Below are positions 23,301-32,805 of a stretch of 64,000 nt of DNA, piece after piece. The position numbers and the translations under genes are program-made. The DNA comes from Caprella mutica (lineage: Eukaryota > Arthropoda > Malacostraca > Amphipoda > Caprellidae): assembly GCA_947561585.1 (NCBI GenBank), contig CANNZV010002345.1:1-64000 (forward strand). Reading direction: 5' to 3'. Below the pieces are notes generated by a model. It was not told where the DNA came from. It made no database searches and was given only the letters and a program-made list of their open reading frames with translations. The first letter of the stretch is position 1; each line of letters opens with the position of its first letter.

Positions 23301-23543
23301 GAAAGTTATGGTGGGGCCATAGAAGATCGAGAGAGAAAGTTATGGTGGGGCCATAGAAGATTGAGAGAGAGAGTTTTGGTGGGGCCATAGAAGATTGAGA
23401 GAGAGTTATGGTGGGGCCATAGAAGATTGAGAGAGAGTTATGGTGGGGCCATAGAAGATTGAGAGAGAGAGTTTTGGTGGGGCCATAGAAGATTGAGAGA
23501 GAGTTATGGTGGGGCCATAGAAGATTGAGAGAGAGTTATAGTG
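23301..23543 (+). repeat. GGCCATAG array 2, left part
   Basis: About eight units containing GGTGGGGCCATAGAAGATTG, with a GAGAGTTTTGG variant in some. It stops within a unit at GTTATAGTG, where the LINE begins, and the same unit resumes at 28082. The GAGTTTTGG variant occurs on both sides, supporting a single array split by the insertion. Confidence 0.88.
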
Positions 23544-23563
23544 TCACAAGGAGTCACAAGGAT
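23544..23563 (-). repeat. LINE 3'-terminal direct repeats
   Basis: Two copies of a 10 bp unit (TCACAAGGAG then TCACAAGGAT on the plus strand) mark the 3' end of the retrotransposon at its junction with the array. Confidence 0.65.
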
Positions 23564-24021
23564 AAAGGGACCATCAAAAGGCACAATATGCCCATCCAAG
23601 GATGGCCCCTGTGCACAGCCAGCTGTGCGCTCGACGTTGGGTTAACAACGGAACAAGGTGAATCTCTCTCCATCACTTCCCATTTGGAACCTAAGCACTC
23701 CAAACCGTACTCCCAAACCTGACAAAGAAAGAACCTCCATCAGGCGTAGGAGCAAAGTTTGGGTACAATCATTAGCTCCAAGTTTTATCCTGGACTTGGT
23801 CAGTCAAACCCGCCAATCACTGCCACCTTCACAGGGGCCGCCCAAAGGCAGTCCCTGAGACGGTGACAGAACGCAGGGTGTGACCTGATCTCTCTAGCCA
23901 CGGAAAGGCGCCAGGTTTTCTCTTAATTGGTTGGTTGGAGTTGAAGTAAGAGTGCTATCAGAAAAGATAGCTAAGACTCTCATCTCAACTCCGAGGTCAA
24001 GTCATGGAGGCGCTTGACAGC

Positions 24022-26784
24022 TCAGTAAGCCAGCTCACTGAGTATCCTGTCAAGTCGCCTTTTGAAAGTGTCAACAGTCAGGCTGCTGACAACATTTTCT
24101 GGCAGTCTGTTCCAGACATTACAGATCTTTACCAGCATGAAGTTCTCCAGCTGAGCAGTGGTGAACCGAGGCGGAACCACCTTCCACCCGTGGTTGCGGG
24201 TGGGGTTCACACACAGCGAAAAGTAGTCTTCGGGATCAACTCGACTTATCCCTCGAAGGATCTTAAAAGTCTCGATGAGTTGACCCCTCAAACGTCGCTG
24301 CTCAAGCGTGAAGAGGCCCAGGTCTTCTAACCGACGTGCGTATCCCTTGGATCGGATTTCAGGTACAAGTTTAGTCGCCCTCGCTTGCACCCGTTCCAAC
24401 CGCTGGACATCTGCTCGCAACGTCGGTGACCAGAACTGGACCGCAAACTCCAAAAGAGGTCTTACAAGAGAGTTGTACAGGGTGAGGACTGTCTCTCTGT
24501 TTCTGTATCTGAATTGCCTCTTGATGTACCCTAGGATCTTGTTTGCTCTCTTCTCAGCTTCCAGGCACTGTCGAGAGAACTTGAGATCCCTGGTGATCAT
24601 AACTCCAAGATCCTTCTGTACATCAGTGGGTCCTATTTGGGCTCCAAGTAGCGTGTAGAAAGCTTCAGCGTTCCTACGACCAGCATGAAGTACTCTACAC
24701 TTGTCCACATTGAAGGGCATCTGCCACTTTTCCGACCATTCTCCGATCTTGAAAAGATCAAGTTGGAGTTGTCCGATGGCCTCTGGACTTGCAGCGTTGA
24801 TGCCAATCTTTGTGTCATCAGCAAACTTGGATACCCTACTGACGAGTCCTACGTCAAGGTCATTTATGTGAATAATAAAGAGCAGAGGACCAAGGACTGA
24901 GCCCTGGGGAACCCCGCTGGTTACGGAGCTCCACACAGAGGCCACGCCATTGACCACCACTCTTTGTCGTCTGTTATTTAGCCATGACCTGATCCATTGT
25001 AGAACTCGACCACCCACACCAATAGCTGCTATTTTCGCCATTAACCTCTTGTGAGGTACCTTGTCAAATGCCTTCTTGAAATCAAGGTAGACGATGTCAA
25101 CAGCTTTGGATTTGTCATGCTCCTGAAGAACGTAGTAGAAGAACTCTAGTAAGTTTGTCAGGCATGACTTCCCGCGAAGAAAGCCATGCTGACTCTTTCC
25201 TATGAGCTGGTGTTCTTCCAGGTGATCCACAATCCTATCCTTGATGATGGATTCCAGCAGCTTTCCAGGAACCGATGTTAAACTAATCGGTCTGTAGTTA
25301 CTACTGTTAGTGGTCTCACCTGTCTTGAAGATTGGGGTCACATCCGCGATCCTCATGTCGTCGGCGACCTCGCCCGACTCCAAAGAGACATTGAAGATCT
25401 GTTGCAGATGTGCCGCCAAACCATCCTTCACGTTCTTCATCACTGTCGGTAAGAATCCATCAGGACCAGCTGCCTTGTTAGGGTCCAGCTTGCCAAGTTT
25501 GTCTACTACCTCCTCAACAGTACAAACAATCTCAGTCAGTGGCATTCGTCCCTCGTAGTAGACTACGGGGTCAGGGGTGCCAAGCGTATCCTCCCTGGTG
25601 AAGACACTGACGAAATAACTGTTGAGTTCGGCGACGATGTCGGCATCCGAAGTTGCCAACATACCTTGGGTTGTCCTGATTGGTCCGATGGAGCTTCTGG
25701 TGGGCTTCCTGCTATTGACATAAGCGAAGAACTCCTTAGGGTTGCCCTTACAGGCCAATGCAACCCTGTGTTCCTCCGCTACTTTAGCTTGCCGCACCAT
25801 TCTTTTGACCAATCTCCGTTGGTCTGTGAGAAGTCTCTCAGTTTCCGGTGAAGAGTGAGTCTTGAATGAGACGTAGAGTCGTTTCCTTCTCTTTATCTCT
25901 CTGCCAAGCTCGTTATGGAACCATTTAGGACGAACCTTCATGAAACCACCTACCCTTTTCCTAGGTATGCATCGGTCCTGGATCGAGATGTAGTTTGCCT
26001 TAAAGCCCCGCCACATCTGATCAGGTGAAGCTGGAAGTTGAGGACGTAATGCCTGCAGATCACGAGTGAAACTGTCGTAATCAGCTCTTCTCAGATTTAG
26101 CATATTTCTATGAGAGATCTTCTCTTGTTCCACTTTGACTCCCACTCTAAAAGAAACGGCATAATGGTCACTGGTACCCAGACATTCACCAACCGAGACC
26201 TGAGAAACCAGATCTTCGTCGGTAGTGAATATGAGGTCCAGTGCATTTTCGCCTCTAGTGGGAGTTCTTACCATCTGGGAGAGGAAGTTGTCGTTCGAAA
26301 ATTCGATCAACCTACCTCCCTCTCCATCCGAGACTCTTGTGCTCCAATCCACTCTGCAGTTGAAATCTCCCAACACAATGGCCGTTTCATCCTGCAGAAG
26401 GTTAGTGAGAGCAGCGTAGAGATCTCGGTCGTGGTCTCTCGTCTGGTGGGGTGGTCTGTAGAGCAGGTAAAGGTTGAGTGTGACTTCCGCTCGGACCTCT
26501 ATCCCTAGTAACTCATACGGTGAGTCGATGGGTATGAGGGCCGCGTCAATGTGACAGCGAACATAGATCATCACTCCTCCACCTGCTCTGTTGCCACGAT
26601 CCCTGTGGAACATTTTATACCCGGGCAGGTGATACTCTCCCTCAAAATCTCGTTTCTCAGTGTCCAGCCAGGTCTCAGTGATGCAGATGATGTCGAGACA
26701 TTCAACAGCCACCATACATCTAAACTCCTGCAGCTTATTCCTGATAGACCGAGCATTGAAGAGTATCATTCGGAGGTCCCTCAC
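24022..26784 (-). CDS. LINE ORF2: endonuclease-reverse transcriptase
   Basis: An intact frame of about 915-920 residues. Residues 6-210 are an APE-type endonuclease with the expected residues: Asn in FNARS (9-13), Glu in ITETW (35-39), GDFN (139-142) and SDH (205-207). This domain nicks target DNA. The central reverse transcriptase has AGPDGF (about 439-444), YRPISLTSVPGKLLE, FRGKS-like LRGKS, DFKKAFD (568-574), VPQGSVLGPLLF (625-636) and the catalytic FADD (654-657). The C-terminal region (YIKRQFRYRN, PLLEFAVQFWSP, FKILRG) is typical of CR1-clade proteins. It overlaps the ORF1 stop by 4 bp (GTGA), suggesting coupled re-initiation, although the first ATG in frame is at 26769. No frameshift or stop is present, so it could be active. 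Confidence 0.95.
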   Translation of the reverse strand: MRDLRMILFNARSIRNKLQEFRCMVAVECLDIICITETWLDTEKRDFEGEYHLPGYKMFHRDRGNRAGGGVMIYVRCHIDAALIPIDSPYELLGIEVRAEVTLNLYLLYRPPHQTRDHDRDLYAALTNLLQDETAIVLGDFNCRVDWSTRVSDGEGGRLIEFSNDNFLSQMVRTPTRGENALDLIFTTDEDLVSQVSVGECLGTSDHYAVSFRVGVKVEQEKISHRNMLNLRRADYDSFTRDLQALRPQLPASPDQMWRGFKANYISIQDRCIPRKRVGGFMKVRPKWFHNELGREIKRRKRLYVSFKTHSSPETERLLTDQRRLVKRMVRQAKVAEEHRVALACKGNPKEFFAYVNSRKPTRSSIGPIRTTQGMLATSDADIVAELNSYFVSVFTREDTLGTPDPVVYYEGRMPLTEIVCTVEEVVDKLGKLDPNKAAGPDGFLPTVMKNVKDGLAAHLQQIFNVSLESGEVADDMRIADVTPIFKTGETTNSSNYRPISLTSVPGKLLESIIKDRIVDHLEEHQLIGKSQHGFLRGKSCLTNLLEFFYYVLQEHDKSKAVDIVYLDFKKAFDKVPHKRLMAKIAAIGVGGRVLQWIRSWLNNRRQRVVVNGVASVWSSVTSGVPQGSVLGPLLFIIHINDLDVGLVSRVSKFADDTKIGINAASPEAIGQLQLDLFKIGEWSEKWQMPFNVDKCRVLHAGRRNAEAFYTLLGAQIGPTDVQKDLGVMITRDLKFSRQCLEAEKRANKILGYIKRQFRYRNRETVLTLYNSLVRPLLEFAVQFWSPTLRADVQRLERVQARATKLVPEIRSKGYARRLEDLGLFTLEQRRLRGQLIETFKILRGISRVDPEDYFSLCVNPTRNHGWKVVPPRFTTAQLENFMLVKICNVWNRLPENVVSSLTVDTFKRRLDRILSELAY

Positions 26785-28079
26785 CGACCTCCGAGTCCTA
26801 GCCCGTTTCCCTGGTTTTCATCGGCGCAGTCTTCATAACCTGAGCCGTCATCAGGGTCCGGGGTCGGCTCAGGGGGATCTGGGGTGGGGTCAGGGGGATC
26901 TGGGGTGGGGTCAGGGGGATCTGGGGTGGGGTCAGGGGGATCTGGGGTGGGGTCAGGGGGATCTGGGGTGGGGTCAGGGTGATGTGGGGTGGGGTGATGG
27001 GGATATGGGGTGGGGTGATGGGGATGTGGGGTGGGGTCATGGGGATGTGGGGTGGGCTCATGGGGATCTGGGGTGGGCTCATGGGGATCTGGGGTGGGGT
27101 CAGGGGGATCTGGGGTGGGGTCAAGGGAATCTGGGGTGGGGTCAAGGGAATCTGGGGTGGGGTCAGGGGAATCTGGGAAAGAGGGGTCAGATTGCCTGGA
27201 TCGTTTCTTCAAAACGCCCTCAGGGCTTACTGTCTGGCTGCGCGCTCTTTTGGAATTACCTGGCACAGATTCCTCACATCTGAAGGTGGGGCCATTTCCA
27301 GTGCCAGCTGTAGAGGTTGAAGGAGCCGTTTCTGCTTGCAGTTCCTCCTGTCGAGGCTGTGCTGCACATGCCTTCGCCGATCTCCTGCCGCGTCCTCTCT
27401 TTCTCTTCTTATGATTAAGGTCCTCCTTCTGTGGTTTGTGAGGCTTGAACAGCTTCACAGCCAGCTGTTCGGCAAATAAATTGCTGCCTCGTCCACTGAA
27501 GTGTATCCCGTCCTTCCAGTAGAGATCATCTCTTCCGAAAAAGAGATGCCAGAGGTCAACATACTTGAGGCTGTAGGTCCGACATAGGTTACTCAGTCGA
27601 CCATTTATCGCCTGAGCTCTACCATAATGCTCATTAGTGGCTTTCCTCCTAGGCAAAAGCCCCACAACGATACCTCTGTTGACCTTGGACTTAACTGCAC
27701 TGAGTAGCCTATTAAAGTCCTTGACTATATTTTCAATAGGACCACTTTTCCGTGAATTCAGGAACAGGTCATTTCCTCCGACTGAGACAATCAGAGTACT
27801 GTTTCTGTCTATGTTCAGTTTTTGGATCTCCTGGACGATCCTGCCTATCTTGGCACCAGGGAAACACAGTACTCTGTTCTCGCGACGAAGCTGCTTGTAG
27901 CGTAGGCCGGTTTGCCTCCCTACGAGGGAGTTACCCACCAGGAGGTTCACAGTTTCCCTCTCTGGTGGAACCGTAGCTCTACCTTGCAGCTTCGTTTCGC
28001 TCTTCTTCCTCTCTGTGTCAGGACGGCTTTTTGTCCTAACACTTTTGGCAACGCTTCTGCCTACATTGCCGTTTAAATC
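26781..28079 (-). CDS. LINE ORF1, 5'-truncated, SGNH-esterase type
   Basis: The frame is open for 432 codons from the 5' edge of the element and contains no methionine, so the true start was lost by truncation. It holds an SGNH-hydrolase domain: block I LLVGNSLVG with the candidate nucleophile Ser51, block III SVGGND (101-104 for GGND) and the Asp-His pair in WKDGIH (190-193). Esterase-like ORF1 proteins are known from CR1-group LINEs, where they are thought to act in the RNP. A basic segment (HKKRKRGRGRR) follows. The C-terminal third is a seven-residue tandem repeat rich in proline (PDPTPDP-type), encoded by a 21 bp DNA repeat. The frame ends GLGLGGR at the overlap with ORF2. Confidence 0.88.
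   Translation of the reverse strand, partial: DLNGNVGRSVAKSVRTKSRPDTERKKSETKLQGRATVPPERETVNLLVGNSLVGRQTGLRYKQLRRENRVLCFPGAKIGRIVQEIQKLNIDRNSTLIVSVGGNDLFLNSRKSGPIENIVKDFNRLLSAVKSKVNRGIVVGLLPRRKATNEHYGRAQAINGRLSNLCRTYSLKYVDLWHLFFGRDDLYWKDGIHFSGRGSNLFAEQLAVKLFKPHKPQKEDLNHKKRKRGRGRRSAKACAAQPRQEELQAETAPSTSTAGTGNGPTFRCEESVPGNSKRARSQTVSPEGVLKKRSRQSDPSFPDSPDPTPDSLDPTPDSLDPTPDPPDPTPDPHEPTPDPHEPTPHPHDPTPHPHHPTPYPHHPTPHHPDPTPDPPDPTPDPPDPTPDPPDPTPDPPDPTPDPPEPTPDPDDGSGYEDCADENQGNGLGLGGR
26875..27180 (+). repeat. 21 bp G-rich minisatellite within ORF1
   Basis: About 14-15 copies of a unit such as GGATCTGGGGTGGGGTCAGG plus G (plus strand). The period keeps the ORF1 frame and encodes the proline-rich repeats. 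The plus strand has dense GGGG tracts that could form G-quadruplexes; the LINE mRNA carries the C-rich strand. The middle copies have diverged (GATATGGGG, CATGGGGATG). Confidence 0.9.
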
Positions 28080-28081
28080 TC

Positions 28082-28442
28082 TGGGGCCATAGAAGATTGA
28101 GAGAGAGTTATGGTGGGGCCATAGAAGATGAGAGAGAGTTTTGGTGGGGCCATAGAAGATTGAGAGAGAGTTATGGTGGGGCCATAGAAGATTAAGAGAG
28201 AGTTATGGTGAGGCCATCGAGGATTGAGGGAGAGACTTATGGTGGGGCCATAGAAGATTGAGAGAGAGTTATGGTGGGGCCATTGAAAATGGAGAGAGAA
28301 AATTATGATGCGGCCATAGAAGATTAATAAAGAAAAAATGGTCGGGTCATAGAAGATTAAGGTGGAAGAGGTTATTGTGGGGCCATAAAATATTGAGGTA
28401 GGAAAATTTTTGGTGGGGCCATAGAAGATGGAGAGAGAAAGT
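28082..28442 (+). repeat. GGCCATAG array 2, right part
   Basis: It continues the array at 23301-23543 after the LINE. The first units are close to consensus (TGGGGCCATAGAAGATTGAG). From about 28300 they degenerate (GGTCGGGTCATAG, TATTGTGGGGCCATAAAA), marking the natural array edge. Confidence 0.88.
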
Positions 28443-28542
28443 TCCACATTTTAGAAAAAATACATAATATATATTACCTTTTATTTTATTGGTATCTATG
28501 ATACCTACTCTCTACTGGTATCATCTCAAATAAAAATAAGCA

Positions 28543-28950
28543 CCCTCTCATTTTCCTCTCGCTCTCACATTTTTCTTTCACTCTCACATTTTCCTCTCAC
28601 TCTCACATTTTTCTTTCACTCTCACATTTTCCTCTCACTCTCACATTTTCCTCTCACACTCACATTTTCCTCTCACTCTCACATTTGCTCTCACTATCAC
28701 ATTTTCCTCTCACTCTCACATTTTCCTCTCACTCTCACATTTTCCTCTCACTCTCACATTTTCCACTCACTCTCACATTTTCCTCTCACTCTTACATTTT
28801 CCTCTCACTCTCACATTTGTTCTCACTCTCACATTTTCCTCTCACTCTCACATTTTCCTCTCACTCTCACATTTTCCTCTCACTCTCACATTTTCCTCTC
28901 ACACTCACATTTTCCTCTCACACTCACATTTTCCTCTCGCACTCACATTT
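28543..28950 (+). repeat. 19 bp pyrimidine-rich array
   Basis: About 21 copies of CACTCTCACATTTTCCTCT with small variants (TTTCTTTCACT, CACACTC). The strand is strongly pyrimidine-biased. Frames across it (SHSHIFLSLSHFPLTLTF) are artefacts of composition. Confidence 0.9.
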
Positions 28951-29146
28951 GCTCTTCCTCTTGCTCTTTGGCTGGCATAATAGCCATTACATCTTGCCTG
29001 CTATTTGCATAGGTTAATTTGGCAGTTTATTTCATGCTGTCCGACTCCAGAATTTGACTTGGAAAACTGACCTGAATTTGGGACACAGTAGCCAATTTAA
29101 CCCCACACTGTCCAGAAGAGATTAGAAGAAAATAAAATGTCGGGTA

Positions 29147-29213
29147 GAGTTAGGGTGGGACTGAAGAAGATTTTGAGGGGCTACGCATTATCTTCTAAGG
29201 CCCCACCATAATA
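29147..29213. mobile_element. Two-armed GGCCATAG hairpin
   Basis: GTTAGGGTGGGACTGAAGAA on the left and TCTTCTAAGGCCCCACCATA on the right form an imperfect inverted pair around a short spacer. Confidence 0.6.
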
Positions 29214-29428
29214 TCCTACCAAGATTAAAAACTCATCCATGAATAGAGGTTGGCACTATACTAAGGTTAGAAATTGAAAGGTTAGTATCACTTAGAATAT
29301 ATTTTTAATAATATTGTTCATTGCGGATAAGTTTTTAACGATACATTTTTTAAGGTTACGAACTCATTGATTGGCTATGGAGATTGACCAATAAGAGTAT
29401 CGGGTGGAATACCCCCCCTCAACCCTCA

Positions 29429-29500
29429 TGCCAGGTCATTAAACAATCATGAAGTGTTCAACCAAAAACTAGCGGATACAACAAACTACATAACAGCCAT
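29429..29500 (+). repeat. Dispersed 75 bp repeat, copy 2
   Basis: Matches 1279-1354 and 55619-55695 through GCCAGGTCATTAAACAATC, ATGAAGTGTTCA and GCGGATACAACAAACTAC. A C-run (CCCCCCCTC) lies just upstream. Confidence 0.65.
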
Positions 29501-29765
29501 CTATCCAAAGTTCTTATTATTTAAAAATTAGTTTAATTCAACTCATTACTATATGCAGAGAGGAGGAGCTAACAGTTTAGTGCTCCGCCCCCTGTCGGCT
29601 CCTCCTCATTGCCGACCAATTAGAGAAGAGTTATCATTAAAAAATTATACACATAAAATTATTCTTGCAGCACTGTATCGATACAAACTTATGCAGCGCT
29701 GTTTTGCTATATTTTTTTAAAATTTTAAACCTATTTGGGAACACTGTGAATATGTATATCGGGGA

Positions 29766-29842
29766 AGAAAGTTATATACATATAGTGGATTCATAGAAGA
29801 TTTTGAGTGGTGTATCTTTATCTTCTATGGCCCCACCATAAC
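29766..29842. mobile_element. Two-armed GGCCATAG hairpin
   Basis: The diverged left arm GTGGATTCATAGAAGATTTT faces a well-kept right arm ATCTTCTATGGCCCCACCAT. It is another isolated hairpin of the array family. Confidence 0.6.
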
Positions 29843-30903
29843 TTCATCTGTCTGTAAGATGTACGTACTATCAGAGAAAAAAATAACTGTATGATTATGA
29901 TTTATTATTTTTCTATTGTTTTCAAATCTTACAAATTTCTTGCCGTGTACCCAGACCAATTTTAAAATATCACCAAGCATTATAATTAGTAAAGTTTCTC
30001 TTGCAAATTAGTAAACTTTGAAAATTTCATCACAGGTACACTTTTCTTTGACTGTAGCTTTATTAAAGATTAGCCAAGTCGTTTTTTATCTCAATAGGCT
30101 CCAGGTAACCTAATTAGAGGTGTAATTATCATATTTGGTAGATTATAGGCTATTGCATTGTGATAAATTGCTTAATTCGACTAATGTTATTAACTGCTAG
30201 AGCGCCATAAATTAATAAGTAGTTATTGGATGCTGTTTTGGACTGTCTATTTTGAAAGCATTCTCAACGAAAAATTCTTATATGTTTTTCCAACTGTGTT
30301 AAGAACATATAATATATAATTAGTCAATATTAGAAATGTACTGTTTGACATTTATTATTATATTTATATAAAGTGTATTTAATAATAATAATTATACGCT
30401 AGTGCACTTTCCCGTTAAGAATAACGGGTTTTAAAATGTATTACTATAAGTGCAACTTAATCCGTTAAAATACAAACAAATTATACTGTCATATCAAAAT
30501 ATTTCTGTGCGTATGGTGGTTATATTTGCCATATTAATTACCTAATAACACCTGCCGTGTTTTCATTCATTTTTTTAATAACGAATAAATTATTATATAA
30601 TAAGCAGTCTGTATTTGTGGTATAGATTGTCATAAACATATTTAAATTTCCTATCATTCTTAAGAAGCGGACACCAAAAAAATAAATAACCACACGACGG
30701 GTATTATTAGGATAGATGAATTTTAAATAAATTTTAAACGAGTTAAAAGTATGTATATAAACTTTTTTGAATAAAATTAAAAGAATAAATTTCACTACTC
30801 TTTGACCATATTTCTATAATTATTTTTAATTCCAAATTTTAACATTTCATTTAATGTGATTCGGTTAAAAAATTAAACAAAATATAGATAGTAAATACCT
30901 ATA
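29843..30903. other. AT-rich DNA, no gene seen
   Basis: No frame longer than about 85 codons, and the one present (30538-30795, minus) is lysine/isoleucine/asparagine-rich and unrecognised. Confidence 0.5.
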
Positions 30904-31055
30904 CAGGGTGACCCACAAAAAAGTGTACCCTAGTTTGAATTAATATAAATATCGTACACGTACAATCTTTTTTTTTAACTCATTTTTTAACTAATTTACA
31001 TGTACACTATTGATATTAATTCTAAGTTGGGTACACTTTTTTGTGGGTCACCCTG
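30904..31055. mobile_element. CAGGGTG hairpin MITE, 152 bp, TA-flanked
   Basis: It starts CAGGGTGACCCACAAAAAAG and ends with the reverse complement CTTTTTTGTGGGTCACCCTG. The inverted repeat extends through GTGTACCC to about 45 bp. TA flanks both sides (30902-30903 and 31056-31057). It is non-coding. CAGGGTG ends with TA duplication are typical of mariner/Tc1-type MITEs in arthropods. The inner part resembles the larger element at 49635-49946. Confidence 0.9.
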
Positions 31056-31057
31056 TA

Positions 31058-31840
31058 CCTAAATATTTCTGCATAAACAATAGAATAATATTCTGACAAT
31101 GGATGAACATCAAATCTCGAAGTTACTTTCAAACAACAAAAAATGGTGGATTGTTGTTTCACGATTTATAAACTGATAGGCTAATGGATGTCTATAAATT
31201 AACTTAGCTATTTAATTAGCTATATTCTTGAATAGAAAGGTGTTATAATAATATGAACGGAAAAAATTTGGGAGAATTCTTTACACAATGATATTTAGGA
31301 AACCAGCTGCTCGAATTATATGATTATTTGTCAGTTAACAGCTTTTATCATATTAATGTACTGGGCAAAATTATTATTTAACTAAGATTGATGGGAATAG
31401 TGTTATTATATTGAATGAATTCGGTTTGTCGAGCTCAAACTCCTGAGTCAGTCTTTTAAGGGTTAATATAATAATACTAACGGAAAATAAGAGGGTAAAA
31501 AGATGATTATCCGACTTATAGGTACTGGATGGGTATTTCAATGGGTAATTATTAAAAAGAAATATCTAAATGTTAAAATATATATTAATGGTGGGAAGAA
31601 ACACAGTGAAATTTTTTTAATGCTATTATTTTTATGTGTTCTTATATAATATAAAAAATGATTATAAAATAAGTATGAATAAAAAAAAATTATGAATGGA
31701 AAAAAATAGAGTATTAAAGGAAATAAAAATAATTATTAATGAAATATTAATTATAAAGTAATTGTGAATAGGAATAATAAAATAATTATGGATATAATAA
31801 AAATAATAAAATAAAAATAACAAAATAAAAATAATAAAAA
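31058..31840. other. AT-rich DNA, no gene seen
   Basis: No feature supported. The last 150 bp is an A/T simple-sequence region (AATAATAAAATAAAAAT) into which the LINE fragment is joined. Confidence 0.5.
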
Positions 31841-31848
31841 ATAAGATA

Positions 31849-32562
31849 ATGATTAACCCTGACAAAACAAAATACACAGTTTTCTCATACCGTAATTCTT
31901 ATCAACTCGGTCCCATAGTAATAGACGGAGTGGAAATACAGTTTGGAAGAGAAGTTAATTTTCTTGGACTTTCACTTGATAACAATTTAACTTTTTCGAA
32001 TCACATTGGTAGATTATCCATAAGAATTTCTAGATATATAGGCATTTTAAATAAAATTAATCATGTTGTTCCCGAGAATGTTTTGCTAATGTTTTACAGC
32101 TCTTTCATTAATTCTAATATTTCCTATGCAATTGAACTTTGGTATAATACTTCAAATTTCTTAACAAATAGTATTCACACTTTACAAAAAAGAGCAATAC
32201 GTGCAATAAAAAAAGCACCTCATCGTGAACACACCGCTGGTATGTTCACTCAACTTAAAATTCTGAAATTAGATAATTTGCATAAACTTAAAATTGGTGT
32301 ATTCTTTTATAAAACTATTAATATTGATGGCTATTTCCCTGAATTGTTAAACTATATTACCACTCACTCAAATGCACATTCTTATTCTACTAGGAACACC
32401 TCAAATATAACGTTGCCTCTTTTCAGTAGATCTAAAACTCAAAATAGTATTTATTACAAAGGATGCAGCAGGTGGAATGATATTAGTGAAAATTTGAAAT
32501 CTAATTCTAGTATCTGTAAATTCAAAAGTTCTTATAAGGTACATCTGCTTGCTCTCCAGTAG
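31849..32562 (+). CDS. 5'-truncated LINE ORF2, C-terminal part of reverse transcriptase
   Basis: An open frame of 237 codons begins within the segment that follows the catalytic YADD box in non-LTR reverse transcriptases (INPDKTKYTVFSY). It continues through the thumb motif NFLGLSLDNNLTFSNHI and the conserved C-terminal region (SFINSNISYAIELW, LQKRAIRAI, ILKLDNLHKLKIGVFFYK), ending at TAG. The catalytic core, endonuclease and ORF1 are absent, and the sequence changes to A/T simple repeat just upstream of 31849. It is therefore a dead-on-arrival insertion, although its remaining frame is undamaged and so fairly young. It belongs to the Jockey/CR1 supergroup by its motifs. It is not the same family as the LINE at 23.5 kb. 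Confidence 0.85.
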   Translation: MINPDKTKYTVFSYRNSYQLGPIVIDGVEIQFGREVNFLGLSLDNNLTFSNHIGRLSIRISRYIGILNKINHVVPENVLLMFYSSFINSNISYAIELWYNTSNFLTNSIHTLQKRAIRAIKKAPHREHTAGMFTQLKILKLDNLHKLKIGVFFYKTINIDGYFPELLNYITTHSNAHSYSTRNTSNITLPLFSRSKTQNSIYYKGCSRWNDISENLKSNSSICKFKSSYKVHLLALQ

Positions 32563-32805
32563 TACTTTTCTTTGTTTTTAATATTATGTATGTTAATTCA
32601 TTCTTTCAAACTTTATAGGTAGGACCATCATGTGTAACATTTTAATTTTATATAGGTTGCCCTAAAAGCATTTAGCTTATCGGGCCTTAATGTTTCTTCT
32701 GTATAAATTATTTGCTTTGTCAATTAGTCAGTGTGAGAGAGTAATCCGGCTCTCTTACATTCATTGTTGGGAAACATTATGTTTAAATAAATAAATAAAT
32801 AAAAA
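32563..32805 (+). mobile_element. 3' UTR and tail of the truncated LINE
   Basis: About 220 bp of 3' UTR follow the stop. They include a predicted stem-loop at 32659-32685 (GCCCTAAAAGC / GCTTATCGGGC around a short loop) and end in a TAAA-type tail (AAATAAATAAATAAATAAA) at about 32785-32803. A 3' stem-loop before a short simple tail is used by several LINE clades for recognition by their own reverse transcriptase. Confidence 0.65.

Larger units (their letters stand above)
23544..28081 (-). mobile_element. CR1-like LINE, 5'-truncated, inserted in a satellite array
   Basis: This is a non-LTR retrotransposon on the minus strand: partial ORF1 (28079-26781), intact ORF2 (26784-24022) and a 3' UTR of about 480 bp. 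There is no poly-A. Its 3' end carries two direct repeats TCACAAGGAG/TCACAAGGAT (plus-strand sense) at 23544-23563, as CR1/L2 elements end in short tandem repeats. Both ends abut the GGCCATAG array. The flanks can be joined with at most a 2 bp (TG) duplication. Its GC content is far above the surrounding DNA. Truncation at the 5' end inside ORF1 is typical of incomplete target-primed reverse transcription. The intact ORF2 implies recent insertion. Confidence 0.92.

Noticed and set aside
24004..26838. Plus-strand frames opposite the LINE ORF2
   Set aside because: They are shadows of the real minus-strand coding sequence and have no recognisable domain.
26660..27414. Plus-strand glycine/tryptophan-rich frames (GWGQGDL)
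   Set aside because: They are antisense of the proline-rich tail of ORF1, kept open by the 21 bp repeat.
28543..28950. Pyrimidine-rich tract as a possible splice or triplex signal
   Set aside because: It is a regular 19 bp tandem array and is interrupted by CACA, so perfect homopyrimidine runs are short.
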